A stretch of 64,000 nt of DNA, taken from Meridianimarinicoccus sp. MJW13. GTDB lineage: Bacteria; Pseudomonadota; Alphaproteobacteria; Rhodobacterales; Rhodobacteraceae. The stretch lies in contig NZ_JACNMU010000009.1 in the NCBI RefSeq assembly GCF_014901205.1, positions 124,001-188,000 on the forward strand, read 5' to 3'. The number at the start of each line of letters is the position of its first letter. Position 1 is the stretch's first letter. The translations under genes were made by a program, and so were the position numbers. Below the pieces are notes generated by a model. It saw only the letters and a program-made list of their open reading frames with translations. It did not search any database and was not told the DNA's origin. Positions 27,131 to 40,600 of the stretch are shown here, piece after piece.

Positions 27131-27160
27131 CCCCGCCCGGGCAACAACGCCCGGGCGGGG
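27131..27160. terminator. Perfect 12-bp hairpin between convergent genes
   Basis: CCCCGCCCGGGC and GCCCGGGCGGGG form a perfect 12-bp stem with a 6-base AACAAC loop, followed on the plus strand by ATTTTCC. It lies 10 bases after the ABC ATPase stop and 8 bases before the stop of the giant gene on the other strand. It probably terminates both converging transcripts, best on the plus strand. Confidence 0.75.
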
Positions 27161-27168
27161 ATTTTCCA

Positions 27169-30100
27169 TCAGATCCCGAAGTCGAACACCGTGCCCGGCG
27201 CGTCGAAACTGCCGCCGATCACCTGGATGATGCCGGTGCTGTCGAAGCTGATGCCGGTGTCGATGGTCGTGGTGCCACTGCCCGATTTCAGGATCGTCCC
27301 GGCATTGCTGATGCCACTTTGCGCGGCAGCCGGGGCATCGAACCCAAGCTCGAAATCGGTCTGCGGGCCAAAGAACTCCACCGTGCCGGTATCGGCAATG
27401 ACCAAGTTGCCCGGCGCGGCGGTGTCCAGATCGGTTACAAACTGGAAGGCATCGGTGTCAAAGAAGCCGTTGCCGCTGGCCTGACTTCCGCCCAGCAGCA
27501 TGTCGGCCTGCTCGATGATCGCGGTGCCGCGCACCTCGACGGTCTGGGCAATCAGGATCGCTTCGGCAAAGTCGTATTGATCCGGAATCGCGGCTTCGCC
27601 GAACCGGCTGACCGAGCCGGTCTCAAGGATCAGGTCGCCGGTCCCCAGAAGCGAGGCATCGCTGATGTCGAACCCGCCGGTGACGGTGACATCGCCTGGC
27701 CCGGCCAGCGCCGCGTTGTCTGCCAACTCCAACGTTCCGACCGACAGATCCTGCCCGACATACAGCACGGCGTCCTCGACCCGCACGTGATCCAGCCCGT
27801 TGGCCACCATCTCCGGGGTCAGCACCACTTCGGTGAGGCCCGAGTCCTGCCAGGGCGCGGTCAGGGCGAACTGCCCCGAACCCTGCTGGAAGGTGCCACT
27901 GGTGTTGTCGCCGTAAAGCGGCACCTCGCTGGATCCGCCGTTGATCTTGGCAAGCGTGCCCTGCACGTTGACCCCGACGTTAACCCCGGTTGTCACCACG
28001 TTGTTGTAAGAGCTCACGAAAATATCCGCCCGCGGCCCGTCCATGGTCAGAACCCCGGTGGACAGGATGTCCAACGTCCCCGGTTTCTGATCGTACTGGC
28101 CAATCTGCGAATTGTAGGTGGTCTGGCCAAGGTAAAGCTGCACGCTGCCAAAGTCCGCCGTTCCCGCCACATCCATGTCACCGCGCAGCTGCAGATTGGT
28201 GCTGTTGTACGGGTTCTCAGGATCGAAGGGCTGGCCGAAAGCCGCCGTGGCGGTGTCGGCAATGGTCAGCGTTGCATCCCCGGTTTCGACGGTGCCCTGC
28301 TGCCAGTCGAAGTTCTGAAGAACGGTCAGATCATCCTGGATGACCAGCGTGCCGCCATTGATGGTCAGGTTGTCGACCGACAGCGCCTCGGACACGGTGA
28401 AGGTTCCGCTTTGCACCACGATTTCGGTGAAGCCCGCGTCGATCAGTGCCTGCGAATAGGTCAACTCGCCGCCGCTGAGCGTCAGGATGCCATCCTGGAA
28501 GTCGAAGGTGCCGGTATTGGACAGCAGCGAAATCGCGGTGGTGCCGCCGCCGGTCTTGACGATGGCGCCCGCGTTGGCCACCCCGCTGTCATCCTCGTCA
28601 TAGCCCGCGAACCTGCGGCTGATGCTGTTCAGGTTGCCGTTGATGGTCAGGGTCCCGGTGCCGAGCACCGACACCACCCCGTGGTCGAAGTTGTATTGAT
28701 TCAGCGTGCTGTCATAAGTGCCGCGCTGGCCCAGTTGCAGGGACATGTTGCCCAGATCGGCATCGCCCTCGATCTCCAGCGTGCGTGTCAGGAAGCCGTG
28801 GCCAGAGGAACTTGTGGTGGCGTGGTCGTAGCCGAACAGCACATCGGCGGTATCGGCCAGATGGGTCACGCCGGTTCCGCTCATGGTGCCGGCGATCCAG
28901 TCAAAGTCCTGGCTGACCGTCAGCGTGCCGGTGCCCCGTACCTCGCCGCCGCTCAGGTCCAGGCGCGGCAGGGTGACGTCCTCATCGACAGTGACCGTGC
29001 CGTTGGTGACCTTCAGACTGGTCAGCCCGGCATCGACCATGGCCTGTGTCAGCAATAGGTCACCGGTGGAATGCACCATCACCCCGTTGTTGAGCTGATA
29101 GGTGCTGGCACTGCCATCCAGCAGCGGGATGGTCAGCTCGCTCACCTCGGACACGATGGTGCCAGCCGAGGTCACGCCCCAGTTGGTGCCGGCCGGCGGT
29201 GTCGCGGCCAGGTAGATCGAGCCCGAGCCGGAAACCCGCAAGGTGCCGGTCGCCGAAACATCCAGCGCACCCGCGGTGTAGACGTACTGCCCAAGAGTCG
29301 AGTCGTAGGTCTGCACCCCCAGATACATCGCGCTGGTCACTTCGGCCTCACCATGCACCGTCAGGTTGCGGCCAAGCGAACTGTAGTAGTGGCTGCCAAG
29401 CTCGGCCTTGGCGGTATCGGCGATGATGATGTCCCCACCGCTCAACGTGCCGCCGCTCGTGGTGGTCAGGGCGGTGATGATCGTCAGATCGCCATCGCCG
29501 GACAAGGTGCCGCCCGAGATCGAGAGGCTGTTCAGCGAGATATCCTCGGTGATCACCAACTCGCCACCACCAAGCGCGATATCGGTCAGGCCCGCATCGA
29601 CCATCGCCTGCGTCAGGTCCAGCGTGCCGCCGGTCAGACGCACGACCCCATCCACGATCTGGACCGTGGCATTGGTACCAAGCTGCAACGCGTGGATATC
29701 GCTGGTGCCGCCGTCTTCCTTGATCAGCGTGCCATCGACCGCGACCTCGGCGGTGACGCCCGTAACGGTGTGGCCAAGGACGATATCGCCATAGTCGCCG
29801 TGCAGGGTCAGGGTGCCCGTCGTGCCGACGTCCACCCGGCCGCCGAACGAGACGTATTGCGCCTGCGCGCTGTCGTAATGCTGCTCGCCCAGCCGCACCA
29901 CGCTGTTGTCGACCGCAAGATCGCCATCCACCGTCAGGGTGACGCCCAGATAGTGATTGGTGGTATAGCTGCGGTTGGACAGAATCTCGGCGCTGGCGCC
30001 CGCATCGACAATCAGCTCCCCACCCCCCGTCACGGTCGAGGCATAGGCGGTGTAACTGCCGGTCACGGTCAGGGTGTCGATCACCTGTAGGGTACTGTCT

Positions 30101-33100
30101 TGCAGGATCAGGCCCGCAAGGCTGACGTCGCCCGAGACAACAAGCGTGCCATTGATGATATGCAGGCTGGTCAGGCCGCTCAGATCGGTGTCGGCGTCGA
30201 TCACGAACCGGCCGCCCGAGACCGCGATATCGCCGGTCAGGGTTGCACCGGGGCTGTCCAGGGTCGAGGTCATGTTTTCCAGGTACAGCGTGCCGGTGTC
30301 GGTCTGGGACAGCGTGCCCGTGCCCGAGATCGGCAGACCGTTCAGGCGTGTCTGTCCCGCACCCGTCTTGGTGAAGCTGCCATCCAGGATGATCTCGGAC
30401 AGGGTGCCATCGCTGGCATCGCGGTAGCGCAGGATGTCCGAGTTGAATTCACGCGCTTCGTAACTGCCGGTGCCGGTGATGTTCAGGATGCCATGGGTAT
30501 CGGGCCCCGATTGGGTCGATCCCAGCCGCAGGGTCGCCTGCTCTTGCACCGCCGACCCTGCGATGGTCAGGGTGCGGCCCAGGTAGAGACTGCCGTGGTC
30601 GATGGGCGCCTCGACGTTCAGCAATTCACCCAGCACCGCCTGCGCGCCGGCAGCCACGATGACCTCGCCACCCGCGCGGAACTCGCCGCCCTGCCAGTCC
30701 AGGCGGCCGGTGATGGTAATCACGCCGGTGCCTTCGATGCGGCCATTGGTCATCGACAGGTTGGTCAGGGTGATATCCTCGTTCACCTGCAAGACGCCTC
30801 CAGTGACTGAGATATCGGTGACCCCGTCGGCGGCGGTCACGACCCGCGTGACCCCGTTGGCCACCGTATCGGCATAGATCGGCGTCGGGGCCGGGGGCGT
30901 GAAGCTGCCGACGTCTCCGTTGGGCGTGGTGATCTGGCCGGTGGGTGCCAGCACGGTGCCGCTGCCCGAAAGGGCGATGGTGGCGTCGATGTCGGCGATG
31001 CCATCGCCGGTCTTCTGGATGGTGCCGTTGTTGATGACCGCATTGGGCGACCCTGCCGAGGATCGGTAGTCCTGCAGCCGCGCGTGCGCCCCTTCAAGGT
31101 TCAGCGTCCCACCCGCGGCAACGGTCACATCGACCCCGGTCTGCGGCGTGCCACTGACGCCCAGGCGCAGATGCGCCTGTTCGATGGTGGCGGTGCCCTG
31201 GATCGTCAGGTCGCGCGCCACATCCAGATTGATGTTGGTGGCGCGGCTGTCGCCGGTGTACTCGGGCCCGAATTGGGCCGAAGCACCGGTGCCGATGACC
31301 AAGGCGCCGGTACCGGTCAGGGTGCCGCCGGTCTGGCGGTAGTCGCCGGTGACGGTCAGGTCCCCGATCCCTGTGACGGTGCCCGAGACAACCTCGAGAT
31401 CGGTGATGCTGCTGTCGGCAGTCACGTCCAGCGTGCCGCCGTTCAGACGGATGTGGGACAGCGACACCGATCCGTTGATGACCAGCGTCGTGCCGCTGCG
31501 GACCTCGAACACCCCGTCCTGAGTCAGATAGCTGCCCGACCCGACCAGCGGCACCCCGTTCGAGACGGAACTGATGCCGCCGCCGTCCTTGATGATCTGG
31601 CCATTGTTGTCGATCTGGTTGCCAGCGGCCGCCACAGTCCCGATGCTGCGATAGTTGCTGAAATTGGCATTGTCCCCGATCAGGCGCAGGGTGCCGGTGG
31701 GATCGATGGTCAGAACCCCCGGATGGTTGATGTTCAGCCCCTGCGTTGCGTCGTAGACATAGGTGCCCAGCCGCAGCAGCGCGCCCTCCATGTCCGCATC
31801 GCCGGCAATCACCAGTTCGCGCTGCAGGTACAGCGTCGCGGTGCTGCCCGCGCCCGCCCCGATCACCCCGTTGGCGCCTTGCGCAAGGATCACCTTGCCA
31901 TCGCCAAAGAAGGTGCCGTTGCTCCAGTTCAGGGCGCTGGTCAGGCTCAGGTCGCCGGGGCCGTCAAGTGTGCCGCCGGCCATGGTCAGTTCGGCCAGGG
32001 ACACGTCCTCGACGATGTGGACGGTGCCGCTGACCACGTCGGCGATGGCAAAGATGCCACCATCCGTCGCCTGATCCACCTCGAACACGCCGGTCTCGAT
32101 CTGGAAGCGCCCGTCGGCGGCGGTGATGCTGCCTTCGTGCCGCGCCACCGGAATGCTGGTGGTCTGGGTACCGGCGCTGGCGGTGATGGCGCCAAGGTTG
32201 ACGATCCCGATCGCATCGCCTGCCGCGAAATAGGCCGTGCTGTAGATCCGCACGTCACCGGATGTGTTCTGGAAGTCCAGCGTGCCGCCGGTATCCACCG
32301 TCAAGAAGCCCGGCTGGGTGATCGTGGCCTGGGTGGTCCGGTCGTAGTACTGGTTGCCCAGATACAGATTGGCATTGCCCATCTCGGCCGTGCCCTGGAT
32401 GGTCATGTCGCGCCCGAGATAGAGATAGCGCAGATAGGCATTGGGATTGCCGGCTTCGCCGAAATCGACATCGGCGCCGCTGGCGATCACCAGACCGCCG
32501 CTGCCATTGGTGCTGCCACCGGTCCAGTCCATCTGGCCAGTGATGGTCACGGTGCCGGTGCCATCCAGCCGCCCGTTGACCAGCGACAGGGTGTCGATGC
32601 TCAGGTCCTCGTTGGCCAGCACCGTCGCGCCGTCGATGTTCAGCACTGCAAGCCCGCCGTCCAGCGTAGCCTGGGTGATCGTCGATGTGCCCGTGCTGAA
32701 GTGGAACTGGCTGTCGGGATCGTCGATGGTTCCGGCGAAATCCTGCACCATCAGCGACGAGATGTTCGACCCGGTCTTGCGCAGGGTGCCGGTGCCGGTG
32801 AAGCCCGACAAAGTGCCATCGTTCAACCCGTCGTAGAGGGAGGTCTGCCCCTGGAACTCGGCCACACCGGTGGCATTCACCTGCACGGTGCCTGCCGTCG
32901 GGGTCGAGGTCGAGGTGCTGGCATCGGTCAGCGTGGTACCGAAGGTGAAGTACGAGTTGTCTCCGAAGACCAGCGTGCCATCCACGGTCAGGGTCGTGGC
33001 CAGCGTCGGCGATGTGTAATACGGGTTGTCAACGGTGGCCGTGGCCCCGGCGGGAATGTCCACACCGCCGGTCAACGAGACCGCGCCGCCGCGCCATATC

Positions 33101-34640
33101 ATGTCCTGCACCGTGGCCGCGCCCGTGCCTTCCAGCGAACCGCCCAGCATGGTCAGTTCCGTCAGGGTCACATCCTCGTCCAGAACAACCGTGCCGCCGA
33201 CAATCTGCAGCCGGTCAAAGCCCGCGTCTATCAGTGCTTGCGTCAGCGTGAAGGTGCCGTCGGTGATCTCCAGAATGCCATCGCGGAAGTCGAAGGTGCC
33301 GGTCTGCGCGCCGAAGAAGGCCGCGCCCGAGGCACCGCCCCCGGTCTTGACGATGCCACCCGCGTTGCTGAGTCCCGAGTCGGTGTTCTGCTGCGGATAG
33401 TTGACGCTCATGTCCGCGAAGGGACTGCTGAACGTATAGACGCCGCTGCTCTGCACGGTGATCGCGGTGTCGGTATAGGTATACTGCCCGGTCGTTGAAT
33501 CGTAGATCGCGTCGCCCAGACCCAGGTTGGCATTGGCATGGATGACATCGCCGGACACGTCCAGATCGCGGGCCATGGTGATGTAACCGGTCGAGGGATA
33601 GACCTCGGGGTCATAGGTTTGACCCAGTTGCAGCGTCTCGCCATCAGGCACGACGATGTCGCCGGTCCCGCGGAAGGTGCCGCCGGTGACCAGCGCGGTT
33701 CCGGTCAGGGTCAGGTCGCCCACGCCCTGCACGGTGCCGCTGGCCATCTGGAAGTCGCCCAGCGTCACATCGCTGTCCAGGATCAGGGTGCCGCCGTCGA
33801 TCTTCAGCCCGTTCAACTGGGTAAGGTCGTCCTGATCCGTCAGCCGCAGCGTCGCGCCATGGGGGATCGACACGAACCCGTCTTCGATCACCACCTGGCC
33901 GAGGGTCTCGTTGAACGGCGCTGCCTGCGAGGTGCCGCCGCCGGTCTTGCGCAGGGTGCCGAGGTTTTCCACCCCGGCGCCGCCAAAGTGGGAATCCAGG
34001 TAAATGTCCGAGTTGAAATTGGTCAGTTCCAGTTCCGACCCGGCGGCAATGGTCAGCCGCCCGCCGATGGTTTCGTTCTGTGCCAGCGTCGGGTTGTACT
34101 GGGTCAGACCCAGCCGAAGCTGCCCGGCCCCGACGGTCCCGTTGCCTTCCAGCAAAAGATCGCGATGCAGGCGCTGCGTCGTCGGATAAGGCACGTCGGC
34201 TTCGGGGTCGTAATCCGCGCCGAAGCGTGCCAGCGCGCCGTTCTCGACGGTCAGCAAACCGCCCTGCCCGAAGGTGCCCTCGCGCCAGTTCAGCTCTTCC
34301 TCGATGTTGATTGTGCCCGGTCCATCCACGGTGCCCCGCGTCAGGTTCAGAATGTCGATCTGCCCCAGGCTGCCGATTTCCAGCACCGCCGAATGGGACT
34401 CCAGCGTCACATCGTCGAGCAGGGCATCAAATTCGGTCGCCAGCCGGGTACTGTGGGAAATGCGCAGCGGTGCTTCGGCCACCAGCGATTTCAGATCCAC
34501 ATCGCCAAGGGACTGTAACACCACCTCGCCGGTCAGATTGCCGACGAACACATCGTCCGTGGCATCGGGCACCACGCCGGTGGTCCAGTTGCCGGCGGTG
34601 CCCCACAGGTTGTCGCCTGCCGCCCCGGTCCATTCGTTCG
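27169..34640 (-). repeat. Twelve-fold ~600-bp coding repeat of the giant gene
   Basis: The C-terminal ~2,490 residues are diverged copies of one unit of about 200 residues. Each unit carries, in order, a GGTLxGxGxLTVxG strand pair, AxFG, a LxLGxxxYDSTxxQY stretch, a KTGGGTS turn and an ALIDAGFxxLxVxGGT block followed by EDVTL. The YDSTxxQY landmark recurs near 34105, 33525, 32365, 31770, 29895, 29320, 28730 and 28125, with weaker copies near 32955, 31170, 30525 and 27490. Spacing is 570-645 bases. The regular short strands and turns suggest a long beta-solenoid stalk. Confidence 0.75.
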
Positions 34641-37600
34641 AGAAGGTGCCGAGTTCGAAGTCGAAGGTCTGGTCGGTGGCCGAGGTGGCATTGCCCGCCA
34701 CATCGGTGATGGCGCCACCCACCAGCGCCATGGTGTAGCTGCCCTCCTCCAGCACCGGATAGGTCAGCGACACCGTCCGGTCGCCCGACCGCAACAGCAC
34801 CGACGCAGGCGCCACAACGCCCGACGGGCCGGTCAGCTGGAATGCCGCTGACAGATCGATTGTGGGATCCAGCGGTTCATCGAAAGTGAAGCTGAAGCCC
34901 CGCTTGGACCGCCCGTACAATGCGCCGGGATCGAGGGTCGAAGACACCAGCATCGGCGGGATCGTATCTGGCACGATCTCGGCGTTGATCAGCGTGCTCA
35001 ACCCGACATTGCCGCCGGTGTCGGTGGCCCGCACCTGCAGCGAAATCGGCCGGCTGGTTTCGCCGCTGCCCAGCAGCGGAATGCGCGCGTTCAGGTCGAA
35101 AGGATAGGACAGGTCCACGATGATCGGATCGCCATCGACCAGCAGCGACACCGACCGCAACCCGGCATCGTCGGTGATCATCGCATCCAGCGAAATCAGG
35201 CTGCCTTCCAGGATCTGCACCCCGGCGGTGGCCGGGTCCATGTCCACATCCGCCGACACCAGCGACACCTGGGGCGCAACGCCGCTGGTGTCGAAGGGCT
35301 GGAAGTTGACAATGTGCAACTTGCCATCCGCCGCGCCGACATAGCCGACACCGGCTGCGATCAGCACATCGGTGGGCTTGCTGTCCACGGTGTAGCGGGT
35401 GATCAGCCCGTCGGTATTGGCCGGGCTGGCGGTGTTGATGACGTCGATGGCATCGACGCCGAACGCGCCGCCCGGATCGCCGACGATCAAGCCGCGCCCG
35501 GCGCCGTTCAGCGCAATGGCGTTGCCACCCAGCGAGGTGTCATCCGCGCCGCTGATGACCGAGGGCGCGTCCGGGTTGGACACATCCACCGTGACATAGC
35601 CGCCCTGGAACCCGTTGGAAGCCGGCACATAGACCACGCCGTCCCCGGCAAACAGCTTGCGCTCTGCCGCCGACAGGCCGACGCTCACCGATCCGCGCAG
35701 CAACAGCTGATCGCCCAGCTGTTCGATCACATGCAGGGTACCGCGATTGTCCAGCGCATAGGCAAAGGCGCCCTCCTGCACCAGCCCGCGCACCGAGGCG
35801 ACATTGCTGCCCAGCGAGATGCTCTCGATCTCGTCGCCGGTGGTCAGGTCGAACAGCTTGACCGCACCGCTGACCGAGATCATCGCCTGCCCGTCGCGCG
35901 CGGCAACATGGCCCGCGCCGGTGGTCAGCTCGCCCAGATCCACCGGGGCACTGGTGTCGCTCAGATCCCAGATATGGGCGGTGCCATCGGTGGCGACCAC
36001 GACCATCAGGTCCAGCGCCGCGTCGAAGTCCCCGTCGCGGACATTGGCGATGTCGGTGACGGACTCCACCGTCGGCGCGCGGGGATCGGTGACGTCGATC
36101 ACCGACAGCCCGGTGGCGGTCAACACCAGAAGCGGGTCGGTGGTGGAACCATCGGCCGCTTGATCGCGGGCCGCGAACATGGCCTTGACCTCGCCGTTCA
36201 GGGCCAGCGTGCGCACCACGCCAAGGTTGGTCGAGAACGGATCCAGCGCCTCGATCCCCGACAGCACCGCGTTGTAGTCCGAGATGCCGTCGGCGTTGCT
36301 GTCGGCATTGATGTCCGACGTGCCGACCGCATGTTCGATGTCTGCCGCCAGCCCGTCGAAATCCCTGTCCGGCGCCGTCGAGGGCCGGAACACCAGCCCC
36401 GAGGTCAGATCAGTGCCCTGCCCCGAGGGCGAGGTGGTGCCATAGCCACGCGCCACCAGACCGCTGTCCGGGTCGAAGACCGTGATGCGATAGTCAGCGT
36501 CCGCCGGCATGAACACTTCGAAATCGCCGTTGTCGTCGGACCGCGTGCGCAGCACGTCACCGGCCACGTCGACGGCAATAAAGTCGTTACCCCAGTCGAA
36601 ATAGTGCATCCCTTCGAAGGAGGTCGCCGAGGCCGCCACCGCTGTCACCGGGTTCACCGGGTCGTTGGACGAAATGGTGATCGCGCCCCGCTCCAGCCCC
36701 GGCGCGACGCCGGTGAAGGAGACTCCGAAGCTGAAGGTATCGCCGGTGGCCAGAGTGATGGGGTTGGTCGCCAGATCGGTGGGCACGCCGACCAGATCAA
36801 AGGCCGAGGCCGTGGCATCCAGATCGATACCGTCGATCACCAGATCCTGCAGCCCATCGTTGGTGATGGTGAACATGTCTGCAACCGATTGCGTATCGCC
36901 CCGATCTACACCGCCAATGTTCGAATTGTCCGAGGTTACACGCAGTGTCGGCAGCGACGCGGTCGAGGTTCCAGACAAGGCGACTTCATAGGGATCGCTT
37001 GTTGCGTTGCTGTCGATCGAGAAGACGGCCGACAGATCACCCGTAGTATCCGGGTCGAAATTGATCGTGATAATCCGGGATTCGCCCGGTTGCAGGGAAA
37101 ACGCGGTTTCCAGCGCGTCGATTTCGAAGGCTCCACTGTCGACGGTGATCCCGTCGATCACCGCCACATCCGACCCGTAGTTCTGGATCTCGATGTCAAG
37201 GAACGGGGCGGTGCCACCGATGACGGCATCTGCGAATGCCAGCGACCCGAAGACCGGCGTGCCGTCCACCAGCGAGATATCAAGCGCCGGGCCGTCAACC
37301 TGTACAAAGGCATCATGGCCGGTATCCGTCGTGCCGGTATAGCCAACCTGATTGTTGATGCCGGTAACGTAACCCGCCTGTGTCGTGTTGATCGTGTTGT
37401 AGTATTTGAGCGCCTTCAGCAGTTCTTCGGGCGTGTAGGTGTTGTGAAGGTTGACCATCGCCGCTTCGAGCGATTCATCGAAGCTTTGCGAGTTGGTCGA
37501 ATACAGGCCCTGGGCCATCACATCATCTGTGCCGCCAGCGTGAAGCGTCACCGCTCCGGTCGATTGGTATTCAAGGGTGTGGATCAGCCCAAGGTTGTGA

Positions 37601-40600
37601 CCGATTTCATGGGCAGAGTTGTGACCCAGCGCCAGTTGCAACTCGCCATTGGTATCGCTGCTGGCGCTATCAATGAAGAAATTGTCCAGGTAGAACGCAA
37701 TCGGCCCTCCCAGCGTGTTGTTCATCACTTCGGCTGCGCGATACAGAATTTCGTATTTGTTGTAGTTCCCCCGCTCCGTGTAAAGCTTGATGATCTCGTC
37801 AAAATCAATGTCCGTGGCAGCAAAGGCATTTGTTGCCCCGCCCAGCCCGTAGCCATCTATTGCACCGGTCACCGGATCATAGCTGATCTGGGACCGCCCA
37901 TCGAGGAAGCTGATGTTGTTGCTGCCGGTGCCTGAGGTGGTTTCGGAAATCCCTTCCAGACCGGCATCATCAAAGAACTTCTGAGTTTGTGTCCCGATCA
38001 GAGCCAGGATCGCGTCACGCTCGGCCTTTGTATCGATCAGGGCCTTCTGGGTCGCCGTCAGGTTGGGATAGTTCGTGGCATTCAACATGCCCGCCAGGAT
38101 CGACTCGAAGGTCGTGGTATCCAGCTTGTAGGTTTCGGGGGCGGCCCCTTTGCCGGACAGCTGAATGGTGCCAGCGCTTTCGCCGCCAATGCTGGTAAAA
38201 CTGACATCCAACGTGTCGGTCAAAGCGTCAGCCGTAGCCGTCGGATCGAACCGCACGACGGTATTTCCGTTTTGCAGGGAATAGTGGGTTCCGGTGCCGA
38301 TGCTCAGGTCCGGCTGCACCCCGATCAACTCTAACGGCACATCGCGCACGCTGGTCCCGGCCCCATCATTCACGGTCTGGGCAAAGCCCATCTCTCCGCC
38401 GCCCATCCCGCCGGTATGCGTGTCATCCGTTGCGTCGACAAACCGCGAAACGATGATCTCGTCCTTGGTGACGGTCTGGACGCCATTTTCATCCTGCGTG
38501 CGCTCAGTGATGGTGATCTTCGAACCATAAAGCTTGTTCGTGTCGATGTTTTTCAGGCCGCCCGCCCCGAACATGGAGTCGAAGTCCTTGAACGAGAAGG
38601 CAAAGCCCTTCTGCGCATTGGTCCCCGCGCGCAGGGTGAATTCGGTATTCGCCAGACCAAGGTTGCCCTCCTTGTCGGCGAAGGCGGCCAGCGGGCCGTC
38701 GATCTCGATCTTGACGTTGATCCAGGGCTGTTCCTTGCCGTTCACATCCTCGGCGGCTTCAGGGCAGTCCTCGTCGCCGGGGTTGGGCGGGGTTTCGTCC
38801 AGCGGCGGCGGCGCGACCCAGTCGCGGGAGAAGCGGATGCCCCCGGCACCGTCGTTGTTATAAAGCGGTAGCGTGTCGACATCGGTCGGCAACATGGGGT
38901 CCGGTACGGACGGATCTTCTTCGTCCGGTTGCAGCGGGTCGCCGCCATTGCAGCCGTTGCCCCCCGGCGGGGTCATGCCGTGCCAGCCGGGCTTGGTGAT
39001 GCCGGTGCCGGGATCGGTGGTGACGGTCTTGCCATCGGCGCTGACGGTGCCGGTGCCCTCGATCACCAGCCGTCCGGTGGTGTGGTCGAAGGACAGCAGG
39101 TTCAGCTTGGTACCGGGCGCGGCGTTGAAGACATTGGGCAGGGTCAGTTGCGCCGGGGTGGTGAAGACCGCCGCATCGGGGGCCTGGATGGTCAGGTCGA
39201 AGGTGTGCTGCATGATGCCCGCGGGCAGCATGTCCATCACCAGTTCCGGCGGCACCGTCGAAATGCCGACCTGCGCATTGCTCACCGGATCGCCGTGTTC
39301 ATCGACGGCGGTGCCGGGCTGCACCACAAGCTGGATCGCGTTGCGCTGCTCGGCGGTCAGATCCTGCGCGGCGGACACCGGCACGTTGATCTGGGTCTCG
39401 GCGGTGTCGGACAGATCGGTCAGGATCTCGCTGGGTACGCGCGGCAGATAGACCTCACCCCGGCCTTCGACCGCCGCCCGCTGTTCGGGGGTGCCCTGCG
39501 CTGCCATCAGGGTGTTTTCCTGCCCGGCGATGATGGTCGCATCCATCACCATCTCGGGCCAGAAGATGCCGGTGGGCGAATTTGTTGCGGTGCGCCCGTC
39601 CAGCGCCACCTTGACGTTGCCCGAGGGCACATTGGTCAGCTCGAAATAGCCGGTGGCGTCGGTGGTGACCTTGTATTGCTCCAGCCCCAGAATGTAGACC
39701 TCGGCGCCTTCGATCGGGCTTTTGAACACATCGTCGTCGGTGAAATCGGTGCCATCCGGACCGCGTGAATAATCGTCCACCGTCATCGGCTTCAGATCGT
39801 TGCCGGGATCAACCAGATAACCGGTGATCGTGGTGTTCGACACTGCCGCGGTCGAGACGGTGGAGAAACTGCTGGCAAAGCCGCCCCCCGCCGCGCCATC
39901 GGCGTCGCCGTCCAGCACCGCGCCGTCGGTGGCCTTGATGTTGTCGCCGTCCAGATGAACGGTGACTTTGCTGGCACCAGGCATGGCTTGCGCCGGGAAC
40001 AGCCAGGCTTTCAGGCCGTCAGCACTGAGCTTGACTTGCGACGGCAGAACCGCCCCGCCGGTGTCGGTGATGTAGAAAGTGCTGCTGGTCAGCGTGGTTG
40101 CATCGACAGGGCGCGAGAAATGCACCTCGGGCCGGAAGGTCGAGCCGACATCGGTCGCATCCTCGGCCGGGGACCGGTCTGTCACCACGAAGGGAACCGC
40201 CGTGACCAGCGACAGGGCGATGTCCTGCGAGATCGAATTGCCCGCCGCATCCACGCCGATCAGGGTGACGGTATGGTCGCCGGCATCGACACCGGACAGG
40301 TTCAGTTTGGTGTCGAACGCGCCGGTGGCGGTGTTGAACGAGATCGGCACGGTGGTGCCGCCGCCGATCTGATAGGCCAGCGCGATGACCGGAGAGCCGG
40401 TGCCGTCGATGGTGCCGGTCAGCCGCGCGCCGATGCCCGACAGGTCGCCATTGGCATCGGTGCTGGTCAGGGTCACGCTGGGCGGCAGGCTGTCCACCAG
40501 CACCGTGTGGTTCAGGGTGGCGCTCTGGTTGCCGGCCACATCGGTGGCACGGAAGGCCAGATCGTATTGCCCGTCCGCCAGTCCGGACAGCGTATAGGCA

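Noticed and set aside
27169-34640. Regularly spaced repeats considered as a CRISPR-like or satellite array
   Set aside because: The ~600-base units are diverged at DNA level, stay in one reading frame, and encode a conserved protein pattern.
35314-37935. A long plus-strand open frame opposite the propeller and protease region of the giant gene
   Set aside because: Same shadow effect; no ribosome site, no domain, and overlapped completely by a convincingly coding frame.
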